A DNA stretch of 20,475 nt from Actinomycetes bacterium (GCA_021821585.1 JAKACF010000013.1:1-20475); one strand, 5' to 3'; shown: positions 1 through 7,609, numbered from the stretch's first letter. Notes: generated from the letters alone by a model not told the origin. Made by a program: numbers and translations.

Positions 1-424
1 CGATCCGGTACGTGCCCACCCGGGAGGCGAGGAAGCTGAAGACGGTGGTGGCCCCTGGCGGCGTCCCGCTGCGGGGGCGGGGCGTGGAGGAGCCCGGGAA
101 GGCGAGCGGTGCTCCCGTCGGGACGATGGGGACGTCGGTCACGATGGCGCACGAGTGGCTGAGATCCGAGGCGGCGTTCTTGCAGGTGACCGTCACCCGC
201 CAGCCGACCGGGACTCTCACGCGCATGGCGCCGTTGCCGTAGCCGTCGAAGTTGAAGCCTCCGTCTGCCGACGTGGCGCTCGCCACGAGGAGCAGGCGGA
301 CGGTCCGTCCGGCCGGATCGGCCCGCAGGATGGACGAGGTCTTGACGGTCCCGCCCGAGGAGCCGCAGGCGGCGAGGGCGGGCACGAGGGCGAGGAGGAC
401 GGCTCCGGCGATGTGGCGGCGCAC
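1..424 (-). CDS. Sulfocyanin-like copper lipoprotein, C-terminus cut by window edge
   Basis: This is a partial gene of 141 visible codons; its 3' end lies beyond base 1. The N-terminus is short and basic (VRRH), followed by a hydrophobic stretch and the lipobox LAAC, so it should be an exported, lipid-anchored protein on the outer face of the membrane. The mature part contains FNFDGYGNGAMRVRVPVGW and a later SHSCAIV segment. This pattern is typical of sulfocyanin and related small blue copper (cupredoxin) proteins; the His of SHS would be the first copper ligand. The Cys-His-Met copper loop should follow GTYRI, exactly where the window ends, so copper binding cannot be confirmed. I chose the GTG at 424 because a seven-G tract sits a few bases upstream as a ribosome site. 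A GTG at 460 is also in frame and would overlap the end of the phosphatase gene. Sulfocyanins act in electron transfer; the role here is inferred. Confidence 0.72.
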   Translation of the reverse strand, partial: MRRHIAGAVLLALVPALAACGSSGGTVKTSSILRADPAGRTVRLLLVASATSADGGFNFDGYGNGAMRVRVPVGWRVTVTCKNAASDLSHSCAIVTDVPIVPTGAPLAFPGSSTPRPRSGTPPGATTVFSFLASRVGTYRI

Positions 425-447
425 GCCGGTGCGCCCCCCCTGCGGGC

Positions 448-1140
448 TCAGGGAACCCACTCGGCGCTGGCCTTCCTCGAGTGCGCCGGGGCGGCTCGGC
501 GGCGCGGCGCCACGACGAGCACGCGCAGTCCGCGGGCATCGGCTGCGAAGTCGACGCCGAGGCGGATGAGCGGGCGCCCGAGGAAGCCGAGGACGACCAC
601 GACGAAGGCGCCGAACAGCAGCCCGGCGATGACGTCGGCGGGGTAGTGGGCGCCGACGTACACGCGGGCGAAGGCGAGGAAGAGGCCGACGACGACGGCG
701 ATCCAGGCGAGCAGGCGGTCCCCGAGCAGGAACAGCCCGGCGATGACTGCCCCCGCCACCACGGCGTGGTCGCTCGGGAACGTGAAGTCGTTCGTCTTCG
801 GGACGAGCACCTCGGCATGGGGAAAGGCGAGGAAGGGCCGGGGCCGGCCGACGAGGTGACCGAGGGGCTGGTTGAGGGCGACGGCGATGATCGTGCCGGC
901 TCCGGCCCAGATGGCGGCTGTCACGCTCTTTCGTGGGTCGAACGCGCGGCGCGCCCGCCACCAGCCGAGTACGAGCAGCACCCCGAGGATGCCGACACCC
1001 ACGTAGAGGGCGTACCAGTGCATGAAGCCGTGGGCGAAGGAGGTCGACCGGGCGAAGCGGTTCACGTCGAGGTACCAGTGCTGGTCGAGACGGACCAACC
1101 CGCTGTGGGAGAACCCCCGGTGTGCGAGGACGGCGACCAT
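448..1140 (-). CDS. PAP2-family membrane phosphatase
   Basis: A 230-residue, multi-helix membrane protein of the PAP2 / undecaprenyl-pyrophosphate-phosphatase (BcrC-like) type. These enzymes remove phosphate from lipid phosphates or prenyl pyrophosphates at the membrane. Motif C1 appears as GRPRPF near residues 98-103, but the Lys usual in KX6RP is not seen (Gly or Pro at the expected place). Motif C2 is FPSDH (catalytic His about 125) and motif C3 is R159-X5-H165-X3-D169, with Ala in place of the usual Ser before Arg. Helices flank these motifs. The ATG at 1140 gives a normal family length, although in-frame GTG codons exist further upstream. The copper lipoprotein starts 24 bases after its stop, so the two may be cotranscribed. 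The substrate cannot be told from sequence. Confidence 0.85.
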   Translation of the reverse strand: MVAVLAHRGFSHSGLVRLDQHWYLDVNRFARSTSFAHGFMHWYALYVGVGILGVLLVLGWWRARRAFDPRKSVTAAIWAGAGTIIAVALNQPLGHLVGRPRPFLAFPHAEVLVPKTNDFTFPSDHAVVAGAVIAGLFLLGDRLLAWIAVVVGLFLAFARVYVGAHYPADVIAGLLFGAFVVVVLGFLGRPLIRLGVDFAADARGLRVLVVAPRRRAAPAHSRKASAEWVP

Positions 1141-1477
1141 ACCCGCCGGTATAACGCCTGCGGTCGGGTGCACGCACACGCGCCCCTCCGCGGCGCTCGC
1201 TCCCCGGGGCCCTTCCCTCGCCGGGGAGGCCCGGCTCCTCGGCCGGCGACGTCGCAAGCCCGGCTGGGCTCGCCTGATCGTCACGCCGTGAGGGCGCGCC
1301 GGCGTCGTGCTCCCGTCGCGACTCCCCGGACGGTCGGCAGACGAGGGGTTGGACCGGCGGTTCGGTGGGCGTCGACCGTCTCGCCGCGGGCGTGGGCGGG
1401 CACGGCGCTGCCCGGCCGGTGGCGGTGCTCGCCCGCGGCCGCGGTCCCGTTCCGGGGCGGGCCCGGGAATGGGACCG
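1141..1477. other. Divergent intergenic region between PAP2 phosphatase and serine protease
   Basis: This gap of about 340 bases separates two divergently transcribed genes. I see no convincing gene in it. It contains an inverted repeat with perfect 8-base arms (CTCCCCGG at 1200-1207 and CCGGGGAG at 1221-1228), which would lie in the leader of the phosphatase. At its right end is a DevR-box-like sequence, listed separately. The open frame of the protease extends back through much of the region, but this upstream part is low-complexity Arg/Gly/Pro and is probably not translated. Confidence 0.5.
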
Positions 1478-1487
1478 ATGGCCCTAG
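1468..1487 (+). promoter_or_regulatory. DevR/DosR-box-like sequence upstream of serine protease
   Basis: The sequence AATGGGACCGATGGCCCTAG resembles the DevR/DosR operator consensus (TTSGGGACTWWAGTCCCSAA): GGGAC and GGCCC half-sites have the right spacing. Its centre lies about 42 bases before the ATG at 1520, the distance at which DevR usually sits from a transcription start. The caveat is that the ATG at 1478 lies inside it, so GGGACCG could instead be a weak ribosome site. Confidence 0.4.
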
Positions 1488-1519
1488 CAGGTGCGACTCG
1501 CCGGCCGCAGACTTCCGGC

Positions 1520-2416
1520 ATGGCACTTCCGGAGTCCGCCGGCACCTTCGAGGAGCCGGCCGGCGGCCGGGAGTCCCCCCGGCGGCCACCGCCGCCGAGA
1601 GGCGGTCGAATCGGGCTGGCGCTCCTCGCCGGGCTCGTCGGCGGGGCGAGCGCCCTCGGGATCGCCACGGCCGCCGGTCTCGGCGAGACGACCCAGCGCA
1701 CCGTCGTCGTCCGGATCCTCCCGAACACGAGCAAGTTCGTGACCCGGCCGGCCGACATCCAGGGTGTCCTCGGCAACCTGCTCCCCGCCGTGGCGTCGAT
1801 CCGGGCGGTGACGAGCACCGAGAACCCGATGTTCCCCTTGACGACGACCGAGAGCGTGGCGGAAGGGACCGGCATGGTCGTCACCTCGACCGGCGACATC
1901 CTGACGAACGCCCACGTCGTCGAGGGTGCCCGGTCGATCAGCGTCACCCTCGATGCCTCGGGAGTCTCGTTGCCGGCGAGCGTGGCCGCCATCGAGCCCT
2001 CTCAGGACCTCGCACTGTTGAAGGTGAGCGGTGAGAGCGGGCTGCCCACGGTGCACTTCGCCAACTCCTCGACGACGAGGGTCGGTGACGGGGTCATCGC
2101 CATCGGCTACGCCCTGGGGCTCGCCGGAGGACCGACCGTCACCGACGGCATCGTCTCGGGCCTCGGCCGCGCCGTGGCGACCTCGGGGGACGGTTCGACG
2201 GTGACGCTCAAGAACATGCTCCAGACCGACGCCGCCATCAACCCCGGCAACTCGGGTGGCCCGCTCGTCAACTCCTCGAGCCTCGTCGTCGGCGTCAACA
2301 CGGCGGTGGCGGGAGCCAGCTCGTCCGGCGCCTCGGCCCAGAACATCGGCTTCGCCATCCCCGCCAGCACGGTCGAGAAGATGCTCACGACCTGGCGCAG
2401 CCAGGGACGGCTCTGA
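1520..2416 (+). CDS. Membrane-anchored trypsin-like serine protease (HtrA/DegP-like, no PDZ)
   Basis: A 298-residue protein with a Pro/Arg-rich cytoplasmic N-terminus, one membrane helix (about residues 31-53) and an extracytoplasmic trypsin-like domain. The catalytic triad is visible: His132 in TNAHVV, Asp163 in SQDLALLKV and Ser245 in NPGNSGGPL. The chain ends soon after the protease fold (AIPASTVEKML), so the PDZ domain common in HtrA/DegP proteins is absent. Such proteases handle misfolded or signalling substrates outside the membrane. I chose the ATG at 1520 because the DevR-like box covers the alternative ATG at 1478; that alternative would add 14 residues and cannot be excluded. No good ribosome site precedes 1520, so a leaderless message is possible. 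It converges with the ATPase gene, with only 14 bases between stops. Confidence 0.85.
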   Translation: MALPESAGTFEEPAGGRESPRRPPPPRGGRIGLALLAGLVGGASALGIATAAGLGETTQRTVVVRILPNTSKFVTRPADIQGVLGNLLPAVASIRAVTSTENPMFPLTTTESVAEGTGMVVTSTGDILTNAHVVEGARSISVTLDASGVSLPASVAAIEPSQDLALLKVSGESGLPTVHFANSSTTRVGDGVIAIGYALGLAGGPTVTDGIVSGLGRAVATSGDGSTVTLKNMLQTDAAINPGNSGGPLVNSSSLVVGVNTAVAGASSSGASAQNIGFAIPASTVEKMLTTWRSQGRL

Positions 2417-2430
2417 GCCGCTCGAGCCGC

Positions 2431-4806
2431 TCACCCGCCCCTGTCGTCCGCGCCTCGGCCACTCCGCCGTCGCCACGGCCCATCGGTGACCTGCCAGAAC
2501 ACCTCGAGGACCACGATCGCAGCCAGTGCCGAGGTGCCGGCGAGGAGCAGCCCGGATCCCGTCGCCGCCTGGAACGCCAGCAGGTGGCGGGCGAGCGGGA
2601 CGGCGAAGGCGAGGGCGAATCCTCCGGCCATCGCCCCGACGAGGAGGACCTTCCAGGCCGCCCACGGCCGGCAGACGCGGCCGAGGACCACCAGGCCGAC
2701 GGTCCCGAGCGTGAGGGCGGCCGCCGTCCGGGCGTGGATGGTGCCACCCTCCTCGCTCCGGTCGATCAGGTACGTCGTGAGCGTGGCGGCGGCGATGACG
2801 ATGCCGGCGGGCACCGTGAAGCGGGCCACTCTCCGCAGGTAGCCGGACCGCAGCCGGGTGGCGGCCGGGGCGAAGGCGAGGAAGAAGGACGGCACGCCGA
2901 TAGTGAGCGTGCTCACCACGGTGAAGTGGCGAGGATAGAAGGGATAGGGCACGCCGCTGACGCCGATCGCGAGCGCGAGCAGCGTGGCGTAGACGGTCTT
3001 GGTCACGAACAGCTTGCTCACCCGCTCCACGTTCGACAGGACGCGCCGGCCCTCGCCGAGAAGGAGCGGCATGGAGGAGAAGGCGTTGTCGAGCAGGACC
3101 ACGCGGGCGGCCGACCGTGAGGCCGGGCTCCCCGAGCCCATGGCGATTCCGAGGTCGGCGTCGTGGAGGGCGAGGACGTCGTTCACGCCGTCGCCCGTCA
3201 TCGCGACCACGTGGCCGGCCGACTGGAGGGCGGCCACCATCGCCCGCTTGTGGAGGGGGCCCACCCGACCGAAGATGTCATGAGCCTCGAGGTAGGGCGC
3301 CAGCTCGCCGGGCTCGAGCGGCAGCCTGGAGGCGTCGACGCCTTGTCCCTCGAGGCCGACCTCGGAGGCGATGGCCGCCACCGTCGTCGGGCTGTCGCCG
3401 GAGATGACCTTGACGGCGACGCCCTGGCTGGCGAGGAAGTCGAGGGTCTCGGCCGCGTCGGGCCGGACCCGCTCGGCGAGGACGGCGAGGGCGACCGGCT
3501 CGAGCGGGCGGGGGAGCTCGTCGCGGAGCGGCCGGTGGCTCCTCGCGAGGAGGAGGACCCGGTGGCCGCGTGCCGTCTCGGCGGCAACCCGGGGGGACAC
3601 GCCGGCGCCGGCCAGCGCGGGGGCGAGGGCCTCGGGGGCTCCGAGCACGAACGAGCCCCAGGCGGCGAAGCTGGCCGCGCTCCATCTCCGCTCGGAGGAG
3701 AAGGGGATGCTGGCGGTCGCCGTCGGCAGCGGGCCGTCGTAGCCCGCCGCCAGCGCCGCCAGGCTGGCACTCGGGTTGGCCTCGGTCGCCGCCATGGCGG
3801 CAAGGACGGCGTGCACCGGCACGGTGTCGTCGAGGACCGCCACCTCGAGCGGCGTGAGCTCGCCGGTCGTGAGGGTGCCCGTCTTGTCGATGCACAGGAC
3901 GTCGACCCGGGCCAGCCCCTCGACGGCTGCAAGCTCCCGGACGAGTGCGCGGCGACGGGCGAGTCGGAGCGCTCCGAGACCGTAGGCCATGCTCGTGAGC
4001 AGGACGAGGCCCTCGGGCACCATGTTGGCGACCCCGGCGACCGAGCCGCGGAGGGCATCGGCCACCCCGACCGGTCCGGAGAGCTGGCTCCAGCACAACA
4101 GGGCCGCCACCGGCACGATGGCCCAGGTGACGAGCTGGAGGATCCGGTTGTTGGCCTCCTGCAGCTCGGAGCGGACGAGGCTGAATCGCCTCGTCTCGTC
4201 GGCGAGCGACTGGGCGAAGGACGTCGGGCCGACGTCGACCGCCCGCACCGAACCCGTACCGGCGACGACGGCGGTCCCCGAGAGGACCTTCTCGCCGACC
4301 CCCTTGGCGACCGGCTCCGCCTCGCCGGTGAGGAGCGACTCGTCGATCTCGAGCCCGTCGCCGGAGAGGACGATGCCGTCGGCCACCACCTGGTCGCCCC
4401 GGCCGAGGACGAGGACGTCGTCGACGACGACGTCCTCCCGTGCGACCTCGAGGACGGTGCCGTCTCGCAGGACGCGTGCCCGAGGCTCGCTGAGCAGCGC
4501 CAACCGGTCGAGGGTGCGCCGCGCCCTCACCTCCTGGACGACCCCGATCGCCGTGTTGACGACGAGGATCACCCCGAAGAGGGCGTCCTGGAACGGGCCG
4601 ATGACGAGGATGACGACGAGCAGCCCGCCGAGCAGGGCGTTGAAGCGGGTGAGGACGTTGGCACGTACGATCGCCGCCCATGAGCGGCTGGTGTGGGTGC
4701 TCGTGGCGTTGACGGCACCCGCCCGGACGCGAGCCGCCACCTCGTCGGAGGTGAGGCCGCGCTCCCGCCCGGTGCGGTCCGACTCCGACGGCGCCCGGGT
4801 GCTCAC
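2431..4806 (-). CDS. P-type cation-transporting ATPase, CtpE-like
   Basis: A 791-residue P-type ATPase that should move a cation across the membrane using ATP. It begins with a cation-ATPase N-terminal segment, then paired helices, an actuator domain with LTGEAEP (about 159-165), and the membrane motif NMVPEGLVLL (about 261-270). The phosphorylation site is DKTGTLT (Asp about 307), the nucleotide domain has LGAPEAL, and the hinge is TGDGVND; a C-terminal helix bundle follows. PEGLVLL in place of the PEGLP of SERCA-type pumps is typical of the CtpE group, described in mycobacteria as a calcium-uptake ATPase; the ion here is inferred. The start is the GTG at 4806, with no clear ribosome site but a strong hairpin just upstream. 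A DevR-like box lies in the shared upstream region; the mycobacterial P-type ATPase gene ctpF is a known DosR target. Confidence 0.9.
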   Translation of the reverse strand: MSTRAPSESDRTGRERGLTSDEVAARVRAGAVNATSTHTSRSWAAIVRANVLTRFNALLGGLLVVILVIGPFQDALFGVILVVNTAIGVVQEVRARRTLDRLALLSEPRARVLRDGTVLEVAREDVVVDDVLVLGRGDQVVADGIVLSGDGLEIDESLLTGEAEPVAKGVGEKVLSGTAVVAGTGSVRAVDVGPTSFAQSLADETRRFSLVRSELQEANNRILQLVTWAIVPVAALLCWSQLSGPVGVADALRGSVAGVANMVPEGLVLLTSMAYGLGALRLARRRALVRELAAVEGLARVDVLCIDKTGTLTTGELTPLEVAVLDDTVPVHAVLAAMAATEANPSASLAALAAGYDGPLPTATASIPFSSERRWSAASFAAWGSFVLGAPEALAPALAGAGVSPRVAAETARGHRVLLLARSHRPLRDELPRPLEPVALAVLAERVRPDAAETLDFLASQGVAVKVISGDSPTTVAAIASEVGLEGQGVDASRLPLEPGELAPYLEAHDIFGRVGPLHKRAMVAALQSAGHVVAMTGDGVNDVLALHDADLGIAMGSGSPASRSAARVVLLDNAFSSMPLLLGEGRRVLSNVERVSKLFVTKTVYATLLALAIGVSGVPYPFYPRHFTVVSTLTIGVPSFFLAFAPAATRLRSGYLRRVARFTVPAGIVIAAATLTTYLIDRSEEGGTIHARTAAALTLGTVGLVVLGRVCRPWAAWKVLLVGAMAGGFALAFAVPLARHLLAFQAATGSGLLLAGTSALAAIVVLEVFWQVTDGPWRRRSGRGADDRGG

Positions 4807-4819
4807 GACGTCGCCGGCA

Positions 4820-4842
4820 GGCTGCAGGCCGGCCCTGCAGCC
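4820..4842 (-). repeat. Inverted repeat (hairpin) in leader of P-type ATPase gene
   Basis: GGCTGCAGG (4820-4828) and CCTGCAGCC (4834-4842) are perfect 9-base arms around a 5-base loop. The repeat is 14 bases upstream of the ATPase GTG on the minus strand, so it would form a stem-loop in the mRNA leader or act as a protein-binding palindrome. The function is unknown. Confidence 0.5.
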
Positions 4843-4946
4843 CGGGCCCGTCCCGGCCGTTCCCGGTTGTCGCGGCGCAGCATCCGCACCGCCCTCCCTT
4901 CGCCGGTCGCGCTCGTCGTCATCGTCGCTCCGCCTGAGCTGGGGGA

Positions 4947-4966
4947 CTAGGGCTAAAGGGCCCTAC
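4947..4966 (+). promoter_or_regulatory. DevR/DosR-box-like sequence upstream of DMT-type membrane protein
   Basis: The sequence CTAGGGCTAAAGGGCCCTAC has GGG and GGCCCTA half-sites at DevR-box spacing. Its right half, GGCCCTAC, is identical to that of the box at 18314-18333. A separate GGGACT half-site overlaps its left side (4943-4948). The centre is about 42 bases before position 4999, which would give a 22-base leader with a good ribosome site. The match to the mycobacterial consensus is only partial. Confidence 0.4.
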
Positions 4967-5021
4967 GGGCGACCGCGGACGGCCGTGTTGAGGCCCCGCG
5001 GCGACGGGTAGGAGGCCCTCT

Positions 5022-5915
5022 GTGACGGTCGCGGTCGCTATCAGCCTGGCGTGTGCCCTCTTCCTCGCCGTCGGGTTCGTGGTGCAGCAGCACGCCGCCG
5101 CCCAGGAGCCGCCGAGCGAGCGGCTGTCGCCGAAGCTGCTCGTGAAGCTGGCGCAGCGTCCGCTCTGGCTGGGCGGCGTCGGTGCCATGGTCATCGGCCA
5201 GCTGCTCGGGGCCGTCGCGCTCGGGAGGGCGGACATCGCCCTCGTCGAGCCCCTCATGGCGATGAACCTGCTGTTCGCCCTGCCGCTGTCGGCCGTGTGG
5301 CACCGGATGCACCTCGGGCCGAGGGAGTGGGCCGGTGCCGTCCTGTTGCTGCTCGGGCTCGTCGGCTTCATCGTGGCGGGCAACCCGCACGGCGGCACGA
5401 CGACCCGCCTTCCCTGGCCGAACTGGGTCATGGCCGGCGGGAGCATCATCCTCGTCTCGGCCGTGCTCGTCTCGATCTCGCGGCGGTTCACGACCGACCT
5501 GCAGGCGACGCTGCTCGCCTCGGCGGCCGGGGCACTCTACGGGCTCCAGGACGCCCTCACCCAGCGGACCATGGTCGGCTTCAGCCACGGCGTGGTCGCC
5601 GAGCTCGCTTCGTGGCCCGTCTTCTCGCTGCTGGCGGTCGCCATCGTCGCCATGCTGCTCGGTCAGTCCGCCTTCGAGGAGGCGCCGCTCGCCGCCTCGC
5701 TGCCCGCCATCACGGTCCTCGAGCCGATAACCGGCATCGCCTTCGGCGTCGGCGTCTACCGTGAGCACCTCAGCCTGAGCCCGCCGCGGCTCGCCTTCGA
5801 GCTGGCGGGTCTCGTCGCCATGGTCGTCGGGGTGATCCTCGTCGCCCGCTCGCCCATCGTGACGGGCGGGACCCGCGTCTGCGAGCGCGAGCGCGAGGTG
5901 GAGCGGGTCGGCTGA
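5022..5915 (+). CDS. DMT (drug/metabolite transporter)-like multi-pass membrane protein
   Basis: A 297-residue protein with about nine hydrophobic segments, arranged as in the EamA/NIPA-like DMT transporters often found in actinomycetes. Landmarks include an N-terminal helix followed by VVQQHAA, the segment ALVEPLMAMNLLFALPLS (an EamA-type helix pair) and near the end ITVLEPITGIAFGVGVYRE. The tail is charged and cytoplasmic. The substrate is unknown; magnesium or small metabolites are possibilities from the wider family. The GTG at 5022 is well supported by AGGAGG at 5010-5015, six bases upstream. It is divergent from the P-type ATPase and converges with the stress-protein gene with four bases between stops. 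The DevR-like box upstream suggests regulation under low oxygen or stress. Confidence 0.75.
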   Translation: MTVAVAISLACALFLAVGFVVQQHAAAQEPPSERLSPKLLVKLAQRPLWLGGVGAMVIGQLLGAVALGRADIALVEPLMAMNLLFALPLSAVWHRMHLGPREWAGAVLLLLGLVGFIVAGNPHGGTTTRLPWPNWVMAGGSIILVSAVLVSISRRFTTDLQATLLASAAGALYGLQDALTQRTMVGFSHGVVAELASWPVFSLLAVAIVAMLLGQSAFEEAPLAASLPAITVLEPITGIAFGVGVYREHLSLSPPRLAFELAGLVAMVVGVILVARSPIVTGGTRVCEREREVERVG

Positions 5916-5919
5916 CGGG

Positions 5920-6369
5920 TCAGGCTTCGCGGTCGCGCACGACGAGGACCGGGGAGTGGGCATGGGTCGTGCAGTGCTCGCTCACCGACCCGAGCAGCAG
6001 GCCGGCGAAGGCGCCGTGGCCACGGTTGCCGACGACGAGCAGGCCGGCGCCGCGCGACGCCTCGACGAGGACCTGGGCAGGCGAACCCTCGAGCACCCGG
6101 GTGCGGATCACGACCGAGGGGTGGGCCTGTTGCAGCCGTGCGGTCGCCTCGTCGAGCACCCCTTTGGCGTCGGCCTCCGGGTCGTAGCCCGGCGCGATGG
6201 GCATCGGCTCTCCGTAGCTCGCCGGCCACTGCCAGGCCGTGACCGCCTGCACCTCGGCCCCGGTCAGCTCGGCCTGGCGGACGGCCCACTCGAGCGCCTT
6301 CAGCGACGGGTCGGAGCCGTCGACGCCGACGACGATCGGCTGCATGTCCCAGGTCGCCTCTCCGGCCAT
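5920..6369 (-). CDS. Universal stress protein (UspA family, ATP-binding type)
   Basis: A 149-residue single-domain Usp protein, cytoplasmic and probably dimeric. It starts the domain with PIVVGVDGSD (Asp17) and has the full ATP-binding motif G-X2-G-X9-G-S, seen as Gly114, Gly117, Gly127 and Ser128 in GNRGHGAFAGLLLGS. It therefore belongs to the nucleotide-binding branch, like mycobacterial Rv2623. The ATG at 6369 has an excellent ribosome site (AGGAGG on the minus strand, six bases away). It is divergent from the site-2 protease/CBS gene across about 120 bases that contain a DevR-like box. In mycobacteria Rv2623 and Rv2625c are DosR-controlled neighbours, so the pairing itself is informative. 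The precise role in stress survival is inferred from the family. Confidence 0.9.
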   Translation of the reverse strand: MAGEATWDMQPIVVGVDGSDPSLKALEWAVRQAELTGAEVQAVTAWQWPASYGEPMPIAPGYDPEADAKGVLDEATARLQQAHPSVVIRTRVLEGSPAQVLVEASRGAGLLVVGNRGHGAFAGLLLGSVSEHCTTHAHSPVLVVRDREA

Positions 6370-6390
6370 CGGTCCCTCCTGTCCGCCGCT

Positions 6391-6410
6391 CTCATGACCT
6401 TCGGCCCTGC
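6391..6410 (+). promoter_or_regulatory. DevR/DosR-box-like sequence between Usp and site-2 protease genes
   Basis: The sequence CTCATGACCTTCGGCCCTGC shares 14 of 20 positions with the better box at 18314-18333 and keeps GACNTTCGGCCCT. For the plus-strand protease gene the geometry fits: the centre is about 42 bases before 6442, and CAGGAT at 6431-6436 is a possible -10 element. It lies too close to the Usp start (22 bases) to fit the usual activation distance for that gene. Confidence 0.45.
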
Positions 6411-6492
6411 TCTCGCGCCACGGCGAGGCACAGGATGTGGTCATCGGCAAGTCTAGGAGCGACGACCTCGTCCAGTGCGAGGAGGCACGGGC

Positions 6493-7572
6493 ATGAACGG
6501 CTCCCTGCGCATCGGCAGGATCGCCGGGATCCCGATCTCGGTCCACTGGAGCTTCTCGCTCCTCATCGTGCTCGTCGTCCTCTCGGCACCGGGCTCGTCG
6601 GCCTCGGAGGTGGGCTGGCTGCTCTTGTGGGTGCTCGCGCTCTTCGCGGCCGTGACGGTGCACGAGCTCTCCCACTGCGTGGTGGCGGCACGGCGCGGAC
6701 TCAAGGTGGAAGGCATCGTCCTGTTGCCGATCGGAGGGATGTCGCAGATCTCGGGTCTGCCGGGTCCTCCCACCGTGGAGCTCGAGGTGGCGATCGCAGG
6801 CCCCCTCGCGAGCGTGGGCCTCGCCCTCGTGATGGGTCTGGCGGCCTTCGCCACCGGTGCCCCGGTCTGGCCGCCGACGCTGTTCAGCGGCAGCTGGCTG
6901 GCCAGGCTCGCATGGCTCAACCTGCTGCTCGCCGGTTTCAACATGCTGCCGGCACTGCCGATGGACGGTGGCAGGGTGCTGCGGGCGCTGCTGGCCCGGC
7001 ACCGGGACCAGGTGAGCGCCACGCGGATCGCCGCCAACGTCGCCCAGGTGATCGCCGTGCTCATGATCGTCGTCGGCCTGCTGTTCGACCTCTGGCTCAT
7101 CCTCATCGGTCTGTTCGTCCTGCTCGGCGTCGGTGCCGAGCGCAGGAGTGCGGGGATCCAGCAGGTGGTGGACGGCCTCGTGGTGGGCGACGTCATGGCG
7201 CGCGACCCGACCTCGGTGCCGGCGCACGTGAGCGTGGCGGAGCTCGGCGGCTGGCTCGCCGCCTTCCCCGGTCGGGCGCTGCCGGTCGTCGAAGGGTCCA
7301 CCGTGGTCGGGGTCGTGGCCATGGTCGACCTCGTCGGGCGCCCGGCTGGCGCGCCCGTCGGCTCGGTCTGCGACCGGACGAGCCCGGTGCTCGACCCGTC
7401 GACGCCGGTCTTCCCGGCCGTGCTCGAGACGCTCTCGCGTTACCACCGCGACGAGTTCGCCGTCGCCGTCGCGGGCGTGCCCGCCGGCGTCCTGTACCGC
7501 TCGACCGTCGAGCAGCTGCTCCGGGGCGCCGGGCCCCGATCTTCTCCGCCGGAGCGTCGCCGGGCGGCATGA
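6493..7572 (+). CDS. Site-2 protease family zinc metalloprotease with CBS domains (Rv2625c-like)
   Basis: A 359-residue polytopic membrane protein. Several hydrophobic segments carry the zinc-protease motif HELSH (His57, Glu58, His61) and, about 100 residues later, the third metal-ligand region NMLPALPMDGGR (Asp158). A C-terminal cytoplasmic part (about 225-355) reads as a CBS pair: VGDVMARDPTSVPAHVSV, then LPVVEGSTVVGVVAMVDL. Site-2 proteases cut membrane-embedded proteins such as anti-sigma factors; CBS domains usually sense adenosyl nucleotides. Domain order matches mycobacterial Rv2625c, a DosR-regulon member. The ATG at 6493 is preceded by AGGAGG at 6480-6485. It is divergent from the Usp gene with a DevR-like box between. 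The substrate is unknown. Confidence 0.88.
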   Translation: MNGSLRIGRIAGIPISVHWSFSLLIVLVVLSAPGSSASEVGWLLLWVLALFAAVTVHELSHCVVAARRGLKVEGIVLLPIGGMSQISGLPGPPTVELEVAIAGPLASVGLALVMGLAAFATGAPVWPPTLFSGSWLARLAWLNLLLAGFNMLPALPMDGGRVLRALLARHRDQVSATRIAANVAQVIAVLMIVVGLLFDLWLILIGLFVLLGVGAERRSAGIQQVVDGLVVGDVMARDPTSVPAHVSVAELGGWLAAFPGRALPVVEGSTVVGVVAMVDLVGRPAGAPVGSVCDRTSPVLDPSTPVFPAVLETLSRYHRDEFAVAVAGVPAGVLYRSTVEQLLRGAGPRSSPPERRRAA

Positions 7573-7609
7573 TCCGGCGTGAGCAGGCAGGCTCGGGCAT
7601 GATGGCCCG

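Noticed and set aside
481..2034. Long plus-strand open frame over the PAP2 gene and into the protease
   Set aside because: Composition is Gly/Asp/Glu/Arg-rich antisense reading of a GC-rich gene with no domain; it is a shadow frame.
3163..4683. Long plus-strand open frame opposite the P-type ATPase
   Set aside because: The minus strand has every P-type ATPase motif in order; the antisense frame is low-complexity.
6363..6378. GGGACCGATGGCC on the minus strand at the Usp start, identical to part of the 1468 box
   Set aside because: Here it is explained by the ribosome site AGGAGG followed by ATGGCC; it also warns that the 1468 match may be chance.
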